In this document: in pieces, positions 37,284-45,609 of the stretch
Layout: the number at the start of each line of letters is the position of its first letter
Position numbering within the stretch: position 1 is the stretch's first letter
NCBI RefSeq assembly: GCF_025938095.1
Contig: NZ_JAPCZF010000009.1
Location: 62,001 to 126,000, forward strand
Source of the DNA: Novosphingobium sp. JCM 18896
GTDB taxonomy: Bacteria; Pseudomonadota; Alphaproteobacteria; Sphingomonadales; Sphingomonadaceae
DNA length: 64,000 bases
Direction: 5' to 3'
Notes under the pieces: generated by a model
Seen by the model: the letters and a program-made list of their open reading frames with translations, nothing else
Databases searched by the model: none
What the model was told of the DNA's origin: nothing
Translations under genes and position numbers: made by a program

Positions 37284-38228
37284 ATGCGCCGTGCAGGCAA
37301 GCGCGACATCGCGCAGGAAATCACCGATCTCATCATCGCCAAGATCGAGCTGGGCGTGCTGCCATGGCGGCGGCCGTGGCGCACATTCGGCGCAGGTGGG
37401 CGGCCGCTGCGCGCCGGTGGGCAGGCCTATACTGGCATCAACTCGATCCTGTTGTGGGCGATTGCTGATGGAAGCGGTTACCAGTCGCGCTTCTGGATGA
37501 CAGCACGGCAGGCCGATGAACTCGGCGGCCGGATCGTCAAGGGTGCGCTGCCGGCGCCCAGCATCTACTTCAACACCCTGCGCAAGGCCGGAGTCCCTTC
37601 ACTGGCTGGCGAGGATGCCGGCGTGCGCTTTATCCGGTTCATGCGTTCGTACCTCGTCTACAACTGCGACGATATCGAAGGCCTGCCGTCGCGGTTCTAC
37701 CCCGATACTCTTGCCCTAAAAGCTCCCGATCCTTCCGCGCACCAGGAAGCGATCGATGCGTTTTTCTCGGCGATCCCGATCGAGACGCGGCATGGGGGAA
37801 GCCGGGCCTACTACTCACCAGGCGGTGACTACGTGCAGATGCCGCTCAAAGCCGCATTCATCAGCAGCGATCATCACGCGGCGACGCTAGCGCACGAGTA
37901 TGCCCACGCGACGGGTGCTGCCCACCGGCTCGGGAGGGAATTTGGCCGCCGGTTCGGCGACAAGGCCTACGCGTTCGAGGAGGTCGTCGCCGATATGACT
38001 TCGGGAATGATCTGCTGCGAACTTGGCCTGCCGTGCGAGCTCCACGACAGCCATGCGAGCTACATCGATCATTGGATTGGAATTCTGAAGGCCGACAAAA
38101 GTGCGATCATCACCGCCGCGGCCAAGGCCGAACAAGCCTTCAAATGGCTCGCCGCATGGTCAGCTCCGGGCCGTACTTCCATTTCCGAGGAACGGCATGA
38201 AAACGCGCATGCCGCATCGCTGCACTGA
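37284..38228 (+). CDS. ardC: ArdC-like anti-restriction protein, zincin metallopeptidase
   Basis: A 314-aa protein from the ATG at 37284 (RBS GAGGAT). The N-terminal ssDNA-binding domain shows ITDLIIAKIELGVLPWRRPW and AYTGINSILLWAIA (about 40-70). The C-terminal zincin-like domain has the HEYAH (HExxH) motif in ATLAHEYAHATGA and the downstream FEEVVADMTSG glutamate, together forming a gluzincin-type zinc site. ArdC proteins protect incoming single-stranded plasmid DNA from restriction. It is preceded by a terminator, so it has its own promoter. Both domains look complete. Confidence 0.9.
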   Translation: MRRAGKRDIAQEITDLIIAKIELGVLPWRRPWRTFGAGGRPLRAGGQAYTGINSILLWAIADGSGYQSRFWMTARQADELGGRIVKGALPAPSIYFNTLRKAGVPSLAGEDAGVRFIRFMRSYLVYNCDDIEGLPSRFYPDTLALKAPDPSAHQEAIDAFFSAIPIETRHGGSRAYYSPGGDYVQMPLKAAFISSDHHAATLAHEYAHATGAAHRLGREFGRRFGDKAYAFEEVVADMTSGMICCELGLPCELHDSHASYIDHWIGILKADKSAIITAAAKAEQAFKWLAAWSAPGRTSISEERHENAHAASLH

Positions 38229-38279
38229 AAAGAGGAGGGGGACGGGGCCCGGCATCCAACGTGATGCAGGAGGTTTTCC

Positions 38280-38924
38280 TTGTCCTACGATCTCGATTTT
38301 CGCTTCCGCCGCGCCCTTCACCCGGAAGGTTTGACGACTTTCGCGAGCTGCATGGCTGCGTTGAACGATGCGGCCAGCGATGCCCAGCGGGCGGGATATG
38401 ATCCTGGTGGCGACCCCGCGGTGAAGCTCTTCGCCAGGCGCCTGTCGCGCCTCGCCGAGGGCGCGCTCGCCGAAGATCATCCCGATGATGGACCGCTGCG
38501 AGAGGCCTGCCTGTCACGGCTTGCCGAGCTCAAGCACAAACCCGCGATCGTCGCCCTTCTGCGCAAGGGCATCGACTACATGCCCGAGGATCTGCGGGCC
38601 TTCAGACGAGAGGGGCAGCGAGCTTTGCGCCAGATCGCATTCGAGCTGGGCCTCGCACGCGCAGACTATCGGCTCGACTATGTCGCGCCGAATGCGTCGA
38701 TCGCCGGAGACTATGTGCTCGAGGGCGATGTCGTTTACATGCGGCTGTCAGTCGAGCGCTTCGGCTCGCCCGCGCTGACTTACCGCCATCGCCACTGGAA
38801 AAGGCCAGGAAACCAGGTCCGGCATGCGAGCGCCGGCAAGCTCGCGGACATTCCCGCGCTGGCTCGCCAGATCGCCGTCCATCTGCAGATCGAGGTGGGC
38901 CGCTCTCAACCAACGCTAATGTAG
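38280..38924 (+). CDS. Plasmid backbone protein of unknown function
   Basis: A 214-aa soluble protein from a TTG at 38280 with a strong AGGAGG 8 bases upstream. No domain is recognised. It is helix-rich in the first half (FASCMAALNDAASDAQRAG, PLREACLSRLAELKHKPAIVALL) and has a C-terminal basic strand region (LTYRHRHWKRPGNQVRHASAG). The gene lies 51 bases after ardC behind a purine-rich tract (38227-38247) and 9 bases before the DUF6927 gene, so it probably shares their transcript. Confidence 0.6.
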   Translation: MSYDLDFRFRRALHPEGLTTFASCMAALNDAASDAQRAGYDPGGDPAVKLFARRLSRLAEGALAEDHPDDGPLREACLSRLAELKHKPAIVALLRKGIDYMPEDLRAFRREGQRALRQIAFELGLARADYRLDYVAPNASIAGDYVLEGDVVYMRLSVERFGSPALTYRHRHWKRPGNQVRHASAGKLADIPALARQIAVHLQIEVGRSQPTLM

Positions 38925-38933
38925 GAGATCATC

Positions 38934-39548
38934 ATGGGATGGCTGTCGATGCGCCTTGCCAGTATGGATGGGCACGCGAGCCCCAAGCAATATCTCGACG
39001 CGCAGTTCACCTATGAACGGTCTGCGACCGAGGAGGCTCCTCCTCACGGCTACCGTGTTCTGGAGAGCGCGTGCCCGGGCAACCGCGTCTATTATGCCGC
39101 GCTCCAGGCTTACGACGACAACGGTCCTGGCGCGGTGACCGCGATCGTCTGCCTGGTGCGGTGGAACCCGAAGGCAGACGACGGTTTCGCGTTTTCATAC
39201 AAGGACATGAGCGAAAGCATGGGGCCAAATGAGGCCGATTGCCCGCTCAGGATCCTCGATCGGCTGACGCCGACGCGCGATCCGAATGCCTTGGACTGGC
39301 GTCGACGCTGTTTTGCGACGATCCGGCGCCGTTCGCGCGCATTGCCGGACGGCGCGCTGATCCGGTTTCCCGAGCCGATCGCTTTCAGTGACAATACCCA
39401 GCACGAACTCATGCGCGTGATGCGCAGCGGCAAGCAGATCGTTCTCACGCGCAGCGATGGGACCGGTCGGTATCGTGTCAGCGGGCTGCTGGACCGAAAA
39501 TTCGAGATCGTGCGCGAGCGCAAGATCATGCCGACCATCTTCACCTGA
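38934..39548 (+). CDS. DUF6927-like plasmid/phage protein
   Basis: A 204-aa protein; ATG after GTAGGAGATCATC. The opening MGWLSMRLASMDGHASPKQY, with LDAQFTYER and SACPGNRVYYAALQAYD, matches my recollection of DUF6927 proteins, which occur on mobile elements without known activity. The middle is Arg-rich (LDWRRRCFATIRRRSRALPDG). No catalytic motif is seen. The family call is from memory and should be confirmed by profile search. Confidence 0.6.
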   Translation: MGWLSMRLASMDGHASPKQYLDAQFTYERSATEEAPPHGYRVLESACPGNRVYYAALQAYDDNGPGAVTAIVCLVRWNPKADDGFAFSYKDMSESMGPNEADCPLRILDRLTPTRDPNALDWRRRCFATIRRRSRALPDGALIRFPEPIAFSDNTQHELMRVMRSGKQIVLTRSDGTGRYRVSGLLDRKFEIVRERKIMPTIFT

Positions 39549-39653
39549 AAGGCCCGGCCAGTGACCGACCCTGTTCTTGATCCGCGTCGACGGACGCTTT
39601 GCAGCCGTGGCAACGCGGACAGGATTGCGCAGAAAATGTGCGAGGAGACCGCC

Positions 39654-39764
39654 ATGCCCTTCGCAGTGGTGCGTACCGACTTCGCCCTGCAGCCCTATCG
39701 GGTCGTCAGGGTCGCCGATACGACTTCCCACGACACGATAGAGCTTGAGGTGATGACGCTCTGA
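39654..39764 (+). CDS. Very small plasmid protein
   Basis: A 36-aa protein (MPFAVVRTDFALQPYRVVRV at its start) from the ATG at 39654, with GAGGAGACCGCC upstream, nearly the same site as before the DUF7007 gene (GGAGATCGCC at 41664). An in-frame GTG at 39561 would add 31 residues of less protein-like sequence. No family recognised. It converges on the next gene with no gap. Confidence 0.45.
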   Translation: MPFAVVRTDFALQPYRVVRVADTTSHDTIELEVMTL

Positions 39765-40262
39765 CTATTCCTCGATCACGCCGCCAAGATCAGGATCGAG
39801 ATACCAGGAGGGGCCTTCCTCGAAATCGGGATCGGCGCTCACCAGCGGACCGTCCGGCTGCGCCGCGACGTATGGGTTCACCATAACCGCCGGCCACTCC
39901 TTGGCCCGGAACAGATCCGCCGAGATGACAGTGCGTTTTCCCAGCAACGCCTCGAGCCAGGTCAAGACTTCCAGCATCTGGATGACACCGCGGCCCGCCA
40001 GCTGGTAATAGAGGCAGCGCTGATAGTCGTCGCACTCTGTGCCAAGAATGCGGGCCAGGCGCTTCTTTGCTCCGATGCGACCTTCGTGAACGCCTTCGAC
40101 AGCTTCGCGCAGTTCACGCGTGGAATAATAAGCATCGAACGGCTCGATACCGATCGACGCATTTGCGACCATGCGACGAGCCGGTGAGTTGCGCTCGTCG
40201 AGCGCCTCGTCCCTTAGTTGAATATCGAGGTCGAACCGGCCAATCTCGAACTTCTTGATCAT
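39765..40262 (-). CDS. Uncharacterised acidic protein on the opposite strand
   Basis: A 165-aa protein from the ATG at 40262 (GGAGAGCAGC upstream); a longer in-frame extension overlaps the next gene and is rejected. It is acidic at the C-terminus (SADPDFEEGPSWYLDPDLGG). No known domain or catalytic motif is seen. It is the only minus-strand gene in this stretch, so it may be a separate insertion or a regulator of the divergent gene at 40327. Confidence 0.55.
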   Translation of the reverse strand: MIKKFEIGRFDLDIQLRDEALDERNSPARRMVANASIGIEPFDAYYSTRELREAVEGVHEGRIGAKKRLARILGTECDDYQRCLYYQLAGRGVIQMLEVLTWLEALLGKRTVISADLFRAKEWPAVMVNPYVAAQPDGPLVSADPDFEEGPSWYLDPDLGGVIEE

Positions 40263-40326
40263 GCTGCTCTCCTGTTGGAAAGAACGTATCAAGAACAAAT
40301 GTCCTGCACAAGAGGTCGTTTGAACT

Positions 40327-41619
40327 ATGTGGTTGGTACCGCGCGATACCCACGGACTATCTGCGCGCCGAGAAATTCCCCCGAGCGTGCAGGATGCCCT
40401 GGTACGTTGGTACACCGGGAAAGGCAGCGATGCCGATCACCGCGCGTCCGTCACGCTGGTGACGATTGCGCGTGAGAACGAGCAGTGGATCGCTTGCGGT
40501 TGCCTCGGCGAAACATGCCCGCCGCCGCTCACCAGTCCAGCGTACCTGTCCGAAGCCGAGACCTATTACCTCCGCCGGCTGACGAGCCGCCCGCTGCACC
40601 AACGCCGCTGCCCATTCTACCTACCCCAGGCGCCTGACCGCATCCGGGAGCGACCGGGCGACAGTCTGTTCGAGATCGAATTCCCCAAGGGCCTGTTCAA
40701 TGCGCACAAGAAGGCTCCCGAGAAGCTCGCGCAGCAACCCGACGACGAGGAGCTCGACGATCGCAGCCGCGGCGTCTCGATCCCGCGCCTGGGTCGATTG
40801 CTCTGGATGCTGCTCGAAGCGTCCCATGCAAACGTGCTGCCGGCGCTTCCGGCCCAAGGCCGGCCGGAGCATGGCCTGCGCGACGAGTTCGCGCGCATCC
40901 GCGAGGCGGCGAGCCGGTTCCTGATAGCCCCGCGGATCAACTTGCAGGACCACCTCTACTTCAACGTAAAGGATTGGGAGGCCCGGCGCGTTCACGCTCG
41001 TCTGCGCGAGGCCGAAAAACTTTGGCCCGGCGATTTTGCCCCGCAGGCCTTCCTGCTTCTCGAGGCGCACGGGATCTCGGGGACGACCATCCATACCGGG
41101 CTCGGCGACCTCAAGGTCCGCAACCGCGTCCAGCACACCGGCATCATCCGTGCCAAGGTCGAGCCGCCCTTCATCGTCCTCGCCGTCGTGGGCGAGCATA
41201 GCCCGCGTGAAGGATACCTTCCGCTCCGCGCCTACGCGCAACCGGTGTTCAAGGGGAACCGCTTCATCCCGGTTGATCGCGAAGAGGATCGAACCTTTCT
41301 CGAGCAGTTGGTCAGTTTCCAATACCGGATGCGCCGCAAGAATGTGCAGGTCGCGATCAAGCGCCCGCTATTCGATATTGTCACCCAGGCCGGCAAAGTG
41401 CGCCCCGATGCCATCGTTGCCTTCCTCGACCTGCGCACAGGTCTCGAGGCCGATTTCGCGGTTCAGTTGCTGCGCGAACGCACGCCTCAGTACCTGGAGA
41501 TGAAGGCCGATGAACGACAGCGGTTCGAGGAATTCCATCGAACCCTGAGTGTCCAGGTGCACCAGCTCGGTGATGCCGACTTCCTGGACCGCCTCGAGGC
41601 GATGCTCGACCAGGCCTGA
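40327..41619 (+). CDS. Large uncharacterised plasmid protein, DUF1173-like
   Basis: A 430-aa protein beginning at an ATG (40327). A Cys/His-bearing N-terminal part (ACGCLGETCPPP, then RPLHQRRCPFY, about 55-100) could be a zinc finger. The rest has GRLLWMLLEASHANVLPALP, HLYFNVKDWEARRVHARLRE and a late segment VRPDAIVAFLDLRTGLEADF followed by YLEMKADERQRF that resembles a nuclease-like fold. The layout recalls DUF1173 proteins of rhizobial plasmids, but this is from memory and weak. Function unknown. Confidence 0.55.
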   Translation: MWLVPRDTHGLSARREIPPSVQDALVRWYTGKGSDADHRASVTLVTIARENEQWIACGCLGETCPPPLTSPAYLSEAETYYLRRLTSRPLHQRRCPFYLPQAPDRIRERPGDSLFEIEFPKGLFNAHKKAPEKLAQQPDDEELDDRSRGVSIPRLGRLLWMLLEASHANVLPALPAQGRPEHGLRDEFARIREAASRFLIAPRINLQDHLYFNVKDWEARRVHARLREAEKLWPGDFAPQAFLLLEAHGISGTTIHTGLGDLKVRNRVQHTGIIRAKVEPPFIVLAVVGEHSPREGYLPLRAYAQPVFKGNRFIPVDREEDRTFLEQLVSFQYRMRRKNVQVAIKRPLFDIVTQAGKVRPDAIVAFLDLRTGLEADFAVQLLRERTPQYLEMKADERQRFEEFHRTLSVQVHQLGDADFLDRLEAMLDQA

Positions 41620-41673
41620 GCCGCCTGAAAGGTGAAGGGGGATGAGAGCGGCGAACTCGCACAGGAGATCGCC

Positions 41674-42297
41674 ATGAAGACGTTCGCATTCAGTCCCCGG
41701 CCTCAATCGTCCATCTGGGGGGCAATCCAGGAGGCCGATCAGATTCTTCCCGGCATCTGGTCGGTGACCACGCCGTCGCATGGCGGCCTCATCCTCTCCG
41801 ATCAGCGACAGCAGGCTATGCCGGATTCACTCCGCATCGAGGGCGCTTCGTATGAGGAAGACGTGGACTGGTCGCATGTCATTCTCGCCCACGAGGCCGA
41901 AATTGCACGGCTAGGCCGTTATCCGGCGTCATTCCTTCAGCTCGCCCGTGACACCGTCCGCTGTTGGCATCCCGACGCGTTCTCGGCCTTCACTGGTGAA
42001 AGCGTGACGGAGAACCAGTCGCATGTTCTTAAGCGCCGCAAGGCCTACCAGGATAGCATCGGCGAGTTGTGCGTCACCGCCGCCTGGGGCAGCTGGGCCG
42101 ATTGGGTTCCAGAGGGGAAGACCGGCGTCGTCGGAATGATCGTCGAAAGCGTCAATCATCTGGGCTTCGCCAGCTACGCTGGCGAACGACAGTTCGCCTT
42201 GGTCGACGCCAAAATCTACGAAGGCCGCAAGGAGCCGGCGTCCTTCGCGAGCCTCGGCGCCGAGCTCATCGACTGCCCACCCGGCATGAACCTTTGA
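41674..42297 (+). CDS. DUF7007-like protein
   Basis: A 207-aa protein from the ATG at 41674 (CAGGAGATCGCC site). Features WGAIQEADQILPGIWSVTTPSHGG (opening) and YEEDVDWSHVILAHEAEI fit DUF7007-type proteins, which are found in phage and plasmid islands, sometimes fused to other domains. Second half: AAWGSWADWVPEGKTGVVGM. No active-site motif. It is 12 bases before the DpdA-like gene and likely cotranscribed. Family assignment is from memory. Confidence 0.6.
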   Translation: MKTFAFSPRPQSSIWGAIQEADQILPGIWSVTTPSHGGLILSDQRQQAMPDSLRIEGASYEEDVDWSHVILAHEAEIARLGRYPASFLQLARDTVRCWHPDAFSAFTGESVTENQSHVLKRRKAYQDSIGELCVTAAWGSWADWVPEGKTGVVGMIVESVNHLGFASYAGERQFALVDAKIYEGRKEPASFASLGAELIDCPPGMNL

Positions 42298-42309
42298 GGC
42301 GGGCCGGGC

Positions 42310-43260
42310 ATGATACAGATCGCACTTGGCCTGCCTCATTTGCGCCCAGGCCCCATCCTGCGCCGAGCGCTAACCTTGAGGGCGACGGTGCTCGTTTCAG
42401 CCAGCGCGCTCGCTCGTTGGAAGTCTGCGGGAGGTCAACGCCAATGGATCGGTTGGGACTTCGCGCAACTGGGCAACCTGCCCGCAAGCGTCGACGCCAT
42501 CCTCGATTCTGGCGGGTTCACGAGCCACGTCGTCTACGGCGGCTTTCCGTGGTCGATCGACGACTACATCGCGCTCGCCGTGGCGCATCCCTTTCGCCTG
42601 TTCGCCAGCTTCGATTACCCCTGCGAGGCCGAAATTGCGCGCGACCGGGCATCCGTGTCCGAGCGACTGTCCCGAACGATCGGCGCCAACAGAGAAACCC
42701 GCCGCAGAGCTGATGCCACTGGCATTGCCGACAGGTTTATGCCGGTCCTGCAAGGCCGATCGCCGACGGACTACGAACGCTGCGCCGACGCTCTAGCCTG
42801 GTCCATGGTCCCGGGCAGAGTAGTTGGTGTCGGCTCGATGTGTCGCCGGGAGGTCCGCGGGCCGGAAGGCCTGATCGCGGTCGTTGAGCACCTGGATCGG
42901 ATTCTGCCGGCCGGTGTTCGCCTGCATTGCTTTGTGGTCAAAGGCGCGGCCTTGCCCTATCTGCGCGCGTTTGAAGATCGGATCGCCAGTATAGATTCTA
43001 TGGCCTACGGAATCGCGGCTCGCCGTGAAGCTTATGAGCGCGGGATCTCCAAAACCGACATGCTGGTCGCAGACCATATGACGCGCTGGTTCCTGCGGCA
43101 AAAGCGCCGAGCCCGCAGCCCGGTTCGGCTGCTGCCGCCCTCACTCGCCCCGAGGCCGGAATTGCGACCAACCGACCCTTGGAGTTTGGCGATCGCCACT
43201 GCTCGTAAGGAGATCGGCGAGCTCATTGAAATGGGCGACCTCTTAGGTCCGGTCCTCTGA
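42310..43260 (+). CDS. DpdA-like TGT-fold enzyme, candidate 7-deazaguanine DNA modification
   Basis: A 316-aa protein with every core block of the tRNA-guanine transglycosylase barrel in order: ILDSGGF (about 62-68, first Asp), FASFDYPCE (about 100), MPVLQGRSPTDYE (about 145), VVGVGSMCRR (about 172), LHCFVVKGA (about 203) and SIDSMAYG (about 224, nucleophile Asp). It is shorter than bacterial TGT (about 370 aa) and lacks its C-terminal Cys3-His zinc site. Short phage and plasmid members are the DpdA group, which exchange guanine in DNA for preQ0-type bases to evade restriction. DNA as substrate is inferred from family and the ArdC/mobile context. Confidence 0.78.
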   Translation: MIQIALGLPHLRPGPILRRALTLRATVLVSASALARWKSAGGQRQWIGWDFAQLGNLPASVDAILDSGGFTSHVVYGGFPWSIDDYIALAVAHPFRLFASFDYPCEAEIARDRASVSERLSRTIGANRETRRRADATGIADRFMPVLQGRSPTDYERCADALAWSMVPGRVVGVGSMCRREVRGPEGLIAVVEHLDRILPAGVRLHCFVVKGAALPYLRAFEDRIASIDSMAYGIAARREAYERGISKTDMLVADHMTRWFLRQKRRARSPVRLLPPSLAPRPELRPTDPWSLAIATARKEIGELIEMGDLLGPVL

Positions 43261-43274
43261 TCTGTCTCATTAGG
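43241..43274 (+). repeat. Left end of possible terminal inverted repeat of the ars-gin island
   Basis: The sequence starting TCTTAGGTCCGGT and ending GTCTCATTAGG matches in inverse the stretch 51904-51934 (reverse complement TCTTAGGTCTGGT...TGTCCGATTAGG): about 23 of 29 bases with one 3-base gap. It covers the last codons of the DpdA-like gene. Confidence 0.4.
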
Positions 43275-43287
43275 AACGGATGCGGAG

Positions 43288-43346
43288 AGGGATCAGGCCG
43301 ACCGCCGCGCTAACCCAAAGAGCTGGCGGTGGTCGGCCTGATCCCT
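43288..43346. terminator. Long hairpin between the DpdA-like gene and arsH
   Basis: 21-base arms at 43288-43308 and 43326-43346 (core GGGATCAGGCCGACC / GGTCGGCCTGATCCC) with one mismatch and a 17-base loop. Between two convergent genes it can act as a two-way terminator, although no T-run follows. The right arm overlaps the direct repeat at 43337-43360. Confidence 0.65.
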
Positions 43347-43360
43347 CGCTTGGCGAGGCG
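43337..43360 (+). repeat. Direct repeat left of the ars operon
   Basis: CCTGATCCC, TCGCTTGGC, GAGGCG. The same 24-base pattern (20 matches, one gap) occurs at 46601-46623 in the same orientation. The pair brackets the ars operon and may mark its insertion as a cassette. Confidence 0.45.
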
Positions 43361-43366
43361 CTCGAC

Positions 43367-44107
43367 TTAAGCGATCGACTGCGATGCCAGATCGGGAGCG
43401 GCACCCTGCTTTGCCGCCTCCGCCTTCCGCTCCGAATAGCGGTCGACGAGCTGCGCGGCGTGCCCACGGGTGAGCACGGTGAAGCGCACCAGTTCCTCCA
43501 TCACATCGACGATGCGGTCATAATAGCTGGAGGGTTTCATGCGCCCGGCTTCGTCGAACTCCTTGTAGGCCATCGCCACGCTTGACTGGTTGGGAATGGT
43601 GAACATCCGCATCCAGCGGCCGAGCAGCCGCAGCGTGTTGACCGCATTGAACGATTGCGAGCCACCCGACACCTGCATCACCGCGAGCGTGCGGCCCTGG
43701 GTCGGGCGCATCCCCTTCATCTCCAGCGGCAGATGGTCGATCTGCGCTTTCATGATGCCGGTAATCTGGCCGTGCCGCTCCGGGCTGCACCACACCATGC
43801 CTTCGGACCACATGGCATGGTCGCGCAGTTCATGGACGGCGGGATGATCGTCGCCCTTCACCTGATCCGGCAATGGCAGGTCGAAGGGATCGAAGATGCG
43901 CGTCTCGGCCCCGAAGAATTGGAGCAACCGCGCGGCCTCCTCGACCGCGAAGCGCGAGAAGGACCGATCGCGCAATGAGCCGTAGAGTAGCAGGATACGC
44001 GGCGGCGGATCGCCCGCGCCAAGCCCGAGCGCCGGCCGCTCATGGGCATAACGCAGATCGAGCGCGGGGAGATTGTCCGGGTCGGTCAGCTCGCGAATAC
44101 GGGTCAA
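43367..44107 (-). CDS. arsH: ArsH NADPH-dependent flavoprotein
   Basis: A 246-aa flavodoxin-like NADPH:FMN oxidoreductase. The FMN phosphate loop LLYGSLRDRSFSRFAVEEA (about 55-73), CSPERHGQITGIMKAQIDHL (about 108) and QVSGGSQSFNAVNTLRLLGR (about 148) are all diagnostic of ArsH. ArsH oxidises methylated trivalent arsenicals and protects from oxidative stress. It overlaps the acr3 stop by 4 bases and ends the operon arsR-arsC-arsC-acr3-arsH. Length is normal. Confidence 0.93.
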   Translation of the reverse strand: MTRIRELTDPDNLPALDLRYAHERPALGLGAGDPPPRILLLYGSLRDRSFSRFAVEEAARLLQFFGAETRIFDPFDLPLPDQVKGDDHPAVHELRDHAMWSEGMVWCSPERHGQITGIMKAQIDHLPLEMKGMRPTQGRTLAVMQVSGGSQSFNAVNTLRLLGRWMRMFTIPNQSSVAMAYKEFDEAGRMKPSSYYDRIVDVMEELVRFTVLTRGHAAQLVDRYSERKAEAAKQGAAPDLASQSIA

Positions 44108-45180
44108 GCCATCGCTCCCTTCTCATACCAGCCGCGCGACAGCTTCACGATCGCGACGACCGACAGCATCACCGGCACCTCGACCAGCACACCCACTACG
44201 GTGGCGAGCGCAGCACCGGACTTGAGGCCGAACAGGCTGATCGCGGCGGCGACCGCCAGCTCGAAGAAATTGGAGGCGCCGATCAGCGCGGCGGGCGCGG
44301 CCACGCACCACGCCACGCCGAAGCGGCGGCTCAGCCAATAGGCCAGCCCCGCATTGAAATAGACCTGTACGAGAATCGGCACAGCGATGAGCGCGATCAC
44401 CAAGGGCTGCGCGACGATCGCCTCGCCCTGGAAGCCGAACAGCAGCACCAGCGTCGCCAGCAAAGCGGTGAGCGACACCGGCCCGAGCCGGGCCAGCAAC
44501 CCGTCCAGCGCTGCCTGTCCGCCCGACGCCAGTACGGCGCGGCGGACGAGCTGCGCGACGATCACCGGCACGACGATATAGAGGCCGACCGAGAGCAGTA
44601 GCGTATCCCACGGCACCGTCACCGAGGCGACACCGAGCAGCAGCCCCACCAGCGGCGCAAAGGCGAACACCATGATGAGATCGTTCAGCGCCACCTGGCT
44701 CAGCGTGTAGTTCGGCTCGCCGTCGCAGAGGTTCGACCACACGAACACCATTGCCGTGCAGGGCGCAGCCGCGAGTAGGATAAGCCCGGCAATGTAAGAC
44801 GGAGCTTCGCCCGCCGGCAGCAGCGGCGCGAACAGCCAGCCCAGGAACAGCGTACCAAGTAGCGCCATCGAGAAAGGCTTGACCGCCCAGTTGATGAACA
44901 GGGTGACGCCGACGCCCTTCCAGTGCTGGCGGACGCTTCCCAGCGCGCCGAAATCGATCTTGAGCAGCATCGGCACGATCATCAGCCAGATTAGCACCGC
45001 GACCACGAGATTGACCCGCGCCACCTCGGCCGAGGCAATCGCGCCAAACAAGCCGGGCAACAGATGGCCGAGCGCGATGCCTGCGACGATGCAGAGCGCC
45101 ACCCACAGGGTCAGATACCGCTCGAAGAAGGAGATGCCGGGACGGACCGGCGCGGTGTCGGCGTCGAAAACGGTCGCCAT
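44104..45180 (-). CDS. acr3: ACR3-type arsenite exporter
   Basis: A 358-aa, ten-TM arsenite permease of the ACR3 class, not the larger ArsB. Diagnostic motif AAAPCTAMVFVWSNLCDG (about 140-157) contains the essential cysteine; other blocks are WLMIVPMLLKIDFGALG and NFFELAVAAAISLFG. It exports As(III) produced by the two arsenate reductases. It lies 3 bases after arsC and overlaps arsH. Confidence 0.93.
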   Translation of the reverse strand: MATVFDADTAPVRPGISFFERYLTLWVALCIVAGIALGHLLPGLFGAIASAEVARVNLVVAVLIWLMIVPMLLKIDFGALGSVRQHWKGVGVTLFINWAVKPFSMALLGTLFLGWLFAPLLPAGEAPSYIAGLILLAAAPCTAMVFVWSNLCDGEPNYTLSQVALNDLIMVFAFAPLVGLLLGVASVTVPWDTLLLSVGLYIVVPVIVAQLVRRAVLASGGQAALDGLLARLGPVSLTALLATLVLLFGFQGEAIVAQPLVIALIAVPILVQVYFNAGLAYWLSRRFGVAWCVAAPAALIGASNFFELAVAAAISLFGLKSGAALATVVGVLVEVPVMLSVVAIVKLSRGWYEKGAMA

Positions 45181-45183
45181 GCC

Positions 45184-45609
45184 TCAGATCACCCGCGCGC
45201 CGGTCGCATCGACAACTTGCTGGCCGTCCTCCTTGGCGAAGGCGCCCTGTTGCGGCGCGGGCAGCAGGTCCAGCACCGCCTCCGAAGGGCGGCACAGCTT
45301 CACGCCGAGCGGCGAGACGACCAGCGGCCGGTTGATGAGGATCGGATGCGCCATCATCGCGTCGATCAGGGATTCATCGGACAGGGAGGGATCGCCCAGG
45401 CCAAGTTCGGCATAGGGCGTGCCCTTCTCGCGCAGCAGCTCGCGCGGTGTGATGCCGGCGCGCTCGATAAGCTGGACCAGCAGCGTCCGCGATGGCGGGG
45501 TTTTCAGATATTCGATGACGTGCGGCTCGACACCCGCATTGCGGATCAGGCCCAGCACGTTGCGCGACGTGCCGCACTCCGGGTTGTGATAGACGATGAT
45601 GTCGGTCAC
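45184..45609 (-). CDS. arsC: ArsC arsenate reductase, glutaredoxin-dependent class
   Basis: A 141-aa enzyme from a GTG at 45609 that overlaps the TGA of the upstream arsC-type gene (GTGA). The thioredoxin-fold start IIVYHNPECGTSRN holds the catalytic Cys (about 12), and LINRPLVVSPLGVKLCRP near residue 95-112 carries the conserved Arg and cis-Pro. It reduces arsenate with glutathione/glutaredoxin. A longer frame to 45849 is out of context and rejected. Confidence 0.9.
   Translation of the reverse strand: MTDIIVYHNPECGTSRNVLGLIRNAGVEPHVIEYLKTPPSRTLLVQLIERAGITPRELLREKGTPYAELGLGDPSLSDESLIDAMMAHPILINRPLVVSPLGVKLCRPSEAVLDLLPAPQQGAFAKEDGQQVVDATGARVI

Noticed and set aside
35699..37384. 561-codon minus-strand frame over the ParB-like gene
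   Set aside because: Shadow of the plus-strand gene; crosses a strong terminator and the ardC start.
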